Origin: Nitrososphaerota archaeon
GTDB lineage: Archaea > Thermoproteota > Nitrososphaeria > Nitrososphaerales > Nitrosopumilaceae
Assembly (NCBI GenBank): GCA_022573065.1
Contig: JACZUQ010000001.1
Span: forward strand, 19,578 to 26,979
Direction of reading: 5' to 3'
Length of the DNA: 7,402 bases
The position numbers were made by a program, and so were the translations under genes. The notes under the pieces are model-generated. The model did no database searches. It saw only the letters and a list, made by a program, of their open reading frames with translations, and was not told the origin of the DNA. Positions 4,614 through 7,402 of the stretch are shown piece after piece (the stretch's first letter is position 1; every line of letters begins with the position of its first letter).

Positions 4614-5669
4614 TTAAGAGATCTTAGCGTTAAACTCTTTGAGAAATTGTTTGATCTTAGATTTAGGAATTACAGCACCACAAGCTTTGTCATGACCTCC
4701 TCCGGATCCACCTAATTCAGTTGCCAATGGGTTAACGATTCGTCCTAGATGAAGCTTACAAGATTTCGAGCCTCTAACTGAAACTGCGTATATTCCATAG
4801 TCTACTCGTTCTTTATACGCCACACCAACATCTTTTCCTGAAAGCCCCAAGACAAAATTTACTGCCCCGCTTGCTCCAGAGTCTAAGACCTCCATGTATG
4901 CTAAATTCTTCATCATTTTCATGGATTTCTTTACTTTTCCAATGATTGCAGCTAGTTTTCCAACTTGGATTTGAGCAAATTCAAAAGAGTTTGGAAGATC
5001 ATGAGGATATTTTGATTCAGCTAGTTCTTCAACAAGATAGAGAAGGTAGTCAGGATCTTTTTGATGACCAACAATATTAAACGTCAAAACTGTTGCGTTA
5101 ATTAATGCAAATTGTCTATCGTAAATTTGTAAAAGTTTTGAACCATGTGGTCTATCCTCCATATAGTCAGTAATAGCTGCACAAGCTGCTACAAATGATG
5201 AATGTTGGGATAGCTTTGATTTGTATGCGTTATAAACTAGAACTGTAGTACATTCATTTGTATCATGAATTAATTTCACTTTAATCTTTTCTAATTGTTT
5301 TAAGATTTTTTTATCTAAATCATGATGATCAATATATGTAATTGAAACTTTTTTCTTTCTTAATTCACTTAGAATTTGAACAAAACTTTCCTGATTTTTA
5401 TTGCTTAAACCAAGATCACAGATAAATAATGTTTTTAATTTTTCGTCATTTTTTATTGCTTCTAATGCGTCCATCTGACCAGGATAATCTACAAGAACAC
5501 AATCTCCGCCAAAGGCTTCCCTGATGAGAGCAGCTGAACTTATTCCATCTGTATCTTCTTTATGAGACATACAAATTACTTTAGTTCTTTTTGGTTTCGA
5601 TTTTGTCTTAGTTTTAGTTTTGACTTTTACTTTAGTAAGTTTCTTTACCATACACGGTCGACTCATCAT
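4614..5669 (-). CDS. DHH/DHHA1-family phosphoesterase (RecJ/NrnA-like)
   Basis: This is a manganese-dependent phosphodiesterase of the DHH superfamily, whose relatives include RecJ-like nucleases and NrnA-type enzymes that degrade short oligonucleotides or pAp. All metal-binding motifs are present: H36-x2-D39-x-D41-G (in HKEDTDG), D85 (CDLG), D114-H115-H116 (DHHD) and D168 (ITDYMED). The C-terminal DHHA1 substrate domain ends with GGSGGGHDKACGA (320-332). The protein has 351 residues from the first ATG. Residues 8-30 form a Lys/Thr-rich basic tail (KVKVKTKTKTK) ahead of the fold, perhaps for nucleic-acid contact. The start is ambiguous among M1, M2 and M7. GAGGG lies just before M1, while the TATA-like ATTTAAAT near 5682-5690 would start transcription beyond M1 and favour M7 (5651). 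Upstream, 29 bases away on the same strand, is a 69-residue gene. The substrate (RNA, DNA or dinucleotide) cannot be told from sequence; the superfamily is certain. Confidence 0.9.
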   Translation of the reverse strand: MMSRPCMVKKLTKVKVKTKTKTKSKPKRTKVICMSHKEDTDGISSAALIREAFGGDCVLVDYPGQMDALEAIKNDEKLKTLFICDLGLSNKNQESFVQILSELRKKKVSITYIDHHDLDKKILKQLEKIKVKLIHDTNECTTVLVYNAYKSKLSQHSSFVAACAAITDYMEDRPHGSKLLQIYDRQFALINATVLTFNIVGHQKDPDYLLYLVEELAESKYPHDLPNSFEFAQIQVGKLAAIIGKVKKSMKMMKNLAYMEVLDSGASGAVNFVLGLSGKDVGVAYKERVDYGIYAVSVRGSKSCKLHLGRIVNPLATELGGSGGGHDKACGAVIPKSKIKQFLKEFNAKIS

Positions 5670-5698
5670 ATGGCCCTCATTTAAATCAAGAAATTACA

Positions 5699-5908
5699 TT
5701 ATAGTTTATTTTTTCGAAAAGGTTTGGTCACTGAAGGAATTTTTTCTTTTTTTGGAGCTTCATGAAAGAAAGAGTATGCGTCATAAAACGTATCTGCGTG
5801 AAGCTGTGTCTTAATATCTAACTCTTGAAGTTTTTTTAGAGTCTTTCCAGATGCCTTAAGGATTAAATCGTCTACACTCTTGAAGAATTCACGCTCTACT
5901 GTTGACAT
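5699..5908 (-). CDS. Small hypothetical protein upstream of the DHH gene
   Basis: I do not recognise this 69-residue protein. Residues about 1-35 look like two short amphipathic helices (VEREFFKSVDDLILKAS and KTLKKLQELDIKTQ). An aromatic stretch follows (TFYDAYSFFHEAPKK), and the tail is basic and Pro/Lys-rich (VTKPFRKNKL), suggesting a nucleic-acid or partner-binding end. There is no signal peptide, membrane segment or cysteine. The ATG has a TATA-like TCATATAG centred about 26 bases upstream, consistent with a leaderless transcript. It ends 29 bases before the first ATG of the DHH phosphoesterase on the same strand, so the two may share a transcript. The opposite-strand frame at 5620-5814 overlaps both genes and lacks support, so I take this one as real. 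Confidence 0.65.
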   Translation of the reverse strand: MSTVEREFFKSVDDLILKASGKTLKKLQELDIKTQLHADTFYDAYSFFHEAPKKEKIPSVTKPFRKNKL

Positions 5909-5930
5909 TAATTGTCATTTCAAAATAATG

Positions 5931-5938
5931 CTATATGA
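5931..5938 (-). promoter_or_regulatory. TATA-like element ahead of the 69-residue gene
   Basis: The minus strand reads TCATATAG, centred about 26 bases before the ATG at 5908, the normal archaeal TATA-to-start distance for a leaderless mRNA. It lies in the 136-base divergent region shared with the citrate synthase gene. Confidence 0.4.
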
Positions 5939-5957
5939 CATAGATTTGATCGATTAG

Positions 5958-5992
5958 ACTGTTTACTAAATAAAAAAACAAAAATTAACAGT
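5958..5992. repeat. Spaced inverted repeat in the divergent promoter region
   Basis: ACTGTT (5958-5963) and AACAGT (5987-5992) are complementary over 6 bases, separated by 23 bases of A-rich sequence. They lie between the divergent promoters of the 69-residue gene and citrate synthase. A pair of half-sites about three helical turns apart could bind a dimeric regulator. Such short arms also arise by chance. Confidence 0.2.
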
Positions 5993-6004
5993 TTTTCAAA
6001 AAAA

Positions 6005-6016
6005 TTGCTTAAAGAG
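6005..6016 (+). promoter_or_regulatory. TATA-like element ahead of citrate synthase
   Basis: TTGCTTAAAGAG is centred about 34 bases before the ATG at 6045. A transcript starting 25 bases downstream would begin near 6036, after the alternative TTG start at 6030 and about 9 bases before the ATG. This supports the ATG. The match is moderate, and other A+T-rich candidates lie near 5963-5976. Confidence 0.35.
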
Positions 6017-6044
6017 TTAAAAGGACTTTTTGAGAATTTACTAT

Positions 6045-7226
6045 ATGGATACCAAAAACATTGGTTTGCGAGGGATTCCTGTGGCTGATACCCGGATTTC
6101 CAATATCGATGGCGAACGAGGAAAGCTAATTTATCGAGGTTATGATATTTTAGACCTTACAAAAAATTCCAATTTTGAAGAAGTCTGTTATCTTTTATTG
6201 CATGATGAGCTTCCATCAAAATCAGAATATGAAGATTTTACATCCCGATTAAAGGAAACTCGTTCCATACCTAAACAAATGCAGATGAACATGAGTAATT
6301 GGAGAAAAGATGCAGACCCTATGGATATGTTACAAGCTTTTGTTGCTGCGTTAGCTGGTTACTTTGATGAAGAATTTTCTAACAAAGAATCAAGTTATGA
6401 TAGAGCCATTAATCTAATTTCTAAAGTTCCAACAATCATAGCTAGTTGGCATAGAATTAGAAATGGAAAGGAGATCATGGATCCAAAACCTGAACTCAGT
6501 CATGCTGCTAATTTTCTATATATGCTTACTGGGGAGGTTCCTGATGAAGAAATAGAAAAAATTTTTGACATTTGCTTGATATTACATGCAGACCATGAAT
6601 TTAATGCATCTACATTTACTGCAAGGCAGGTTGCGTCAACTCGGGCTCACATGTTTTCAGCAGCAAGCGCCGCAATCGGAGCTCTTAGTGGAGAACTACA
6701 TGGAGGAGCAAACTATGAAGTGATGAGAATGTTGCTATATATTAAAACAGAAGATAAAGTTGAATCATGGATTAAAGAGAAAATGGATAAAGGAGAAAGA
6801 ATCATGGGAATGGGACATGCAGTTTACAGAACTTATGATCCTAGAGCGCGTGTTTTGAAAGAATTATCAAAAAAATTAGCAGAAAAAATTAATCGCCCGT
6901 GGTTTAACATTACTCAAAAAATAGAACAAGTAACCATTGATGAAATGAAAAAAAGAAAAGGTACAGATATTTATCCAAATGTTGATTTGTATAGTGCATC
7001 AGTTTACTATATGCTTAATATTCCAATGGATCTTAACACTCCTATTTTTGCAATATCAAGAGTTGCTGGGTGGGCAGCACATATCATAGAAGAAAAATTT
7101 GCAGAGGCTGCACCAAAACCGGCATTGTATAGACCAAAGGCAGTTTATGTTGGCAAATATTGTGGTCCTCAAGGTTGTAAATACAAGCCTCTTGATTTAA
7201 GGGCTGATGCAAAACAATCTAATTAG
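6045..7226 (+). CDS. gltA: Citrate synthase
   Basis: The enzyme condenses oxaloacetate with acetyl-CoA to citrate in the cytoplasm. In autotrophic thaumarchaea this feeds 2-oxoglutarate and glutamate synthesis rather than a full oxidative cycle. From ATG 6045 the product has 393 residues, normal for the short archaeal/Gram-positive type. It starts with GLRGIPVADTRISNIDGERG and YRGYDI. Catalytic residues are visible: H219 in GELHGGANYE, H258 in MGMGHAVYRTYDPRA and D314 in YPNVDLYSA. Substrate-binding residues are H184 in LHADHEFNAST and R339 in FAISRVAGWAAHI. An in-frame TTG at 6030 would add five residues (MRIYY), but the ATG is preferred on conservation and promoter spacing. The C-terminal tail has an unusual KYCGPQGCKY after the usual YRPKAVYVG, placing two cysteines four positions apart. 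2-Methylcitrate synthase activity cannot be excluded, since that family is close. Its stop overlaps the stop of the opposing gene at the right edge. Confidence 0.95.
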   Translation: MDTKNIGLRGIPVADTRISNIDGERGKLIYRGYDILDLTKNSNFEEVCYLLLHDELPSKSEYEDFTSRLKETRSIPKQMQMNMSNWRKDADPMDMLQAFVAALAGYFDEEFSNKESSYDRAINLISKVPTIIASWHRIRNGKEIMDPKPELSHAANFLYMLTGEVPDEEIEKIFDICLILHADHEFNASTFTARQVASTRAHMFSAASAAIGALSGELHGGANYEVMRMLLYIKTEDKVESWIKEKMDKGERIMGMGHAVYRTYDPRARVLKELSKKLAEKINRPWFNITQKIEQVTIDEMKKRKGTDIYPNVDLYSASVYYMLNIPMDLNTPIFAISRVAGWAAHIIEEKFAEAAPKPALYRPKAVYVGKYCGPQGCKYKPLDLRADAKQSN

Positions 7227-7399
7227 TTTTTATTATTTAGCCAATTTTTTGCTTTTGAGTTAATATCATGTTTGTATAACACTTCAAACACCATATCGTA
7301 AAATGATATTCCCTTTTTTTGTGCTTGTTCATCAAGCCATCTGATACCGTCTGCAAGCTCTGGGTCATATTCAGAGAACTCGACTAGTTCATCGACCAT
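7223..7399 (-). CDS. Small hypothetical protein at the right edge
   Basis: Reading leftwards from ATG 7399 gives 58 residues beginning MVDELVEFSEYDPELADGIR and ending NWLNNKN, with the TAA stop at 7223-7225. The frame stays open to the window edge (7400-7402), so the true start may lie outside. I do not recognise the family. It appears all-helical: an acidic first half (EYDPELADGIRWLDEQAQKKG) is followed by ISFYDMVFEVLYKHDINSKA, with no cysteine or membrane segment. The Tyr/Trp/Phe-rich helical pattern and normal codon use suggest a real gene. Its stop overlaps that of citrate synthase by 4 bases (7223-7226), so the two genes converge tail to tail with almost no terminator space between them. 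Confidence 0.65.
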   Translation of the reverse strand: MVDELVEFSEYDPELADGIRWLDEQAQKKGISFYDMVFEVLYKHDINSKAKNWLNNKN

Positions 7400-7402
7400 C
7401 TT

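Noticed and set aside
5580..5640. Low-complexity AC/TTTAG-like repeat as a microsatellite
   Set aside because: It is explained by the coding of the Lys/Thr-rich N-terminus of the DHH protein, and the units are irregular.
5620..5814. Plus-strand open frame of 64 codons
   Set aside because: It spans the ends of two minus-strand genes and the gap between them. Its residues look like antisense translation, and it lacks conserved features.
6030..6044. TTG start of citrate synthase five codons upstream
   Set aside because: The added MRIYY is not expected of the family. The ATG at 6045 is a stronger start and fits the TATA-like element better.

Overview
The window looks like chromosomal DNA from an ammonia-oxidising archaeon of the Nitrosopumilus type (Thaumarchaeota/Nitrososphaerota). 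The DNA is strongly A+T-rich. It carries a Vps4-like Cdv cell-division ATPase, a TrmB-family regulator, a DHH/DHHA1 phosphoesterase and an archaeal citrate synthase. Several genes have TATA-like boxes about 25 bases ahead of the start codon, the pattern expected of archaeal leaderless or short-leader transcripts. Genus-level placement is inference; no marker such as rRNA or amoA is present.

Layout, left to right. Positions 119-1824 hold two minus-strand genes: an uncharacterised helical protein (1363-1824) followed 41 bases later by cdvC (119-1321), so they may be co-transcribed. Positions 1825-2177 are a 353-base gap with no convincing protein gene. It contains a compact set of complementary segments ending in a hairpin plus T-run, read here as a candidate structured RNA or a long structured leader. 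The plus-strand TrmB-type regulator (2178-3338) and a RidA-family protein (3376-3831) follow, 37 bases apart. RidA converges on a membrane-anchored or secreted small protein with a DUF4352-like beta domain (3834-4322, minus). Next on the minus strand come a 54-residue DUF1059-like protein (4392-4556), a DHH phosphoesterase (4614-5669) and a 69-residue unknown protein (5699-5908). The citrate synthase gene (6045-7226, plus) diverges from these, and a small minus-strand gene at the right edge (7223-7399) overlaps its stop codon by 4 bases.

The genes do not form one pathway. CdvC serves membrane scission in division. RidA clears reactive enamine/imine intermediates of amino-acid metabolism. Citrate synthase feeds 2-oxoglutarate synthesis. 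The DHH protein probably degrades short oligonucleotides or cyclic-nucleotide products. No mobile element, CRISPR array, tRNA or rRNA was seen.

No complete new system is evident. The best leads are the structured gap at 1860-2117, the unknown gene beside cdvC, a 10-base word (ACCTAAGAAT) shared by the upstream regions of cdvC and the regulator gene, and two small genes of under 60 residues that are easy to miss.
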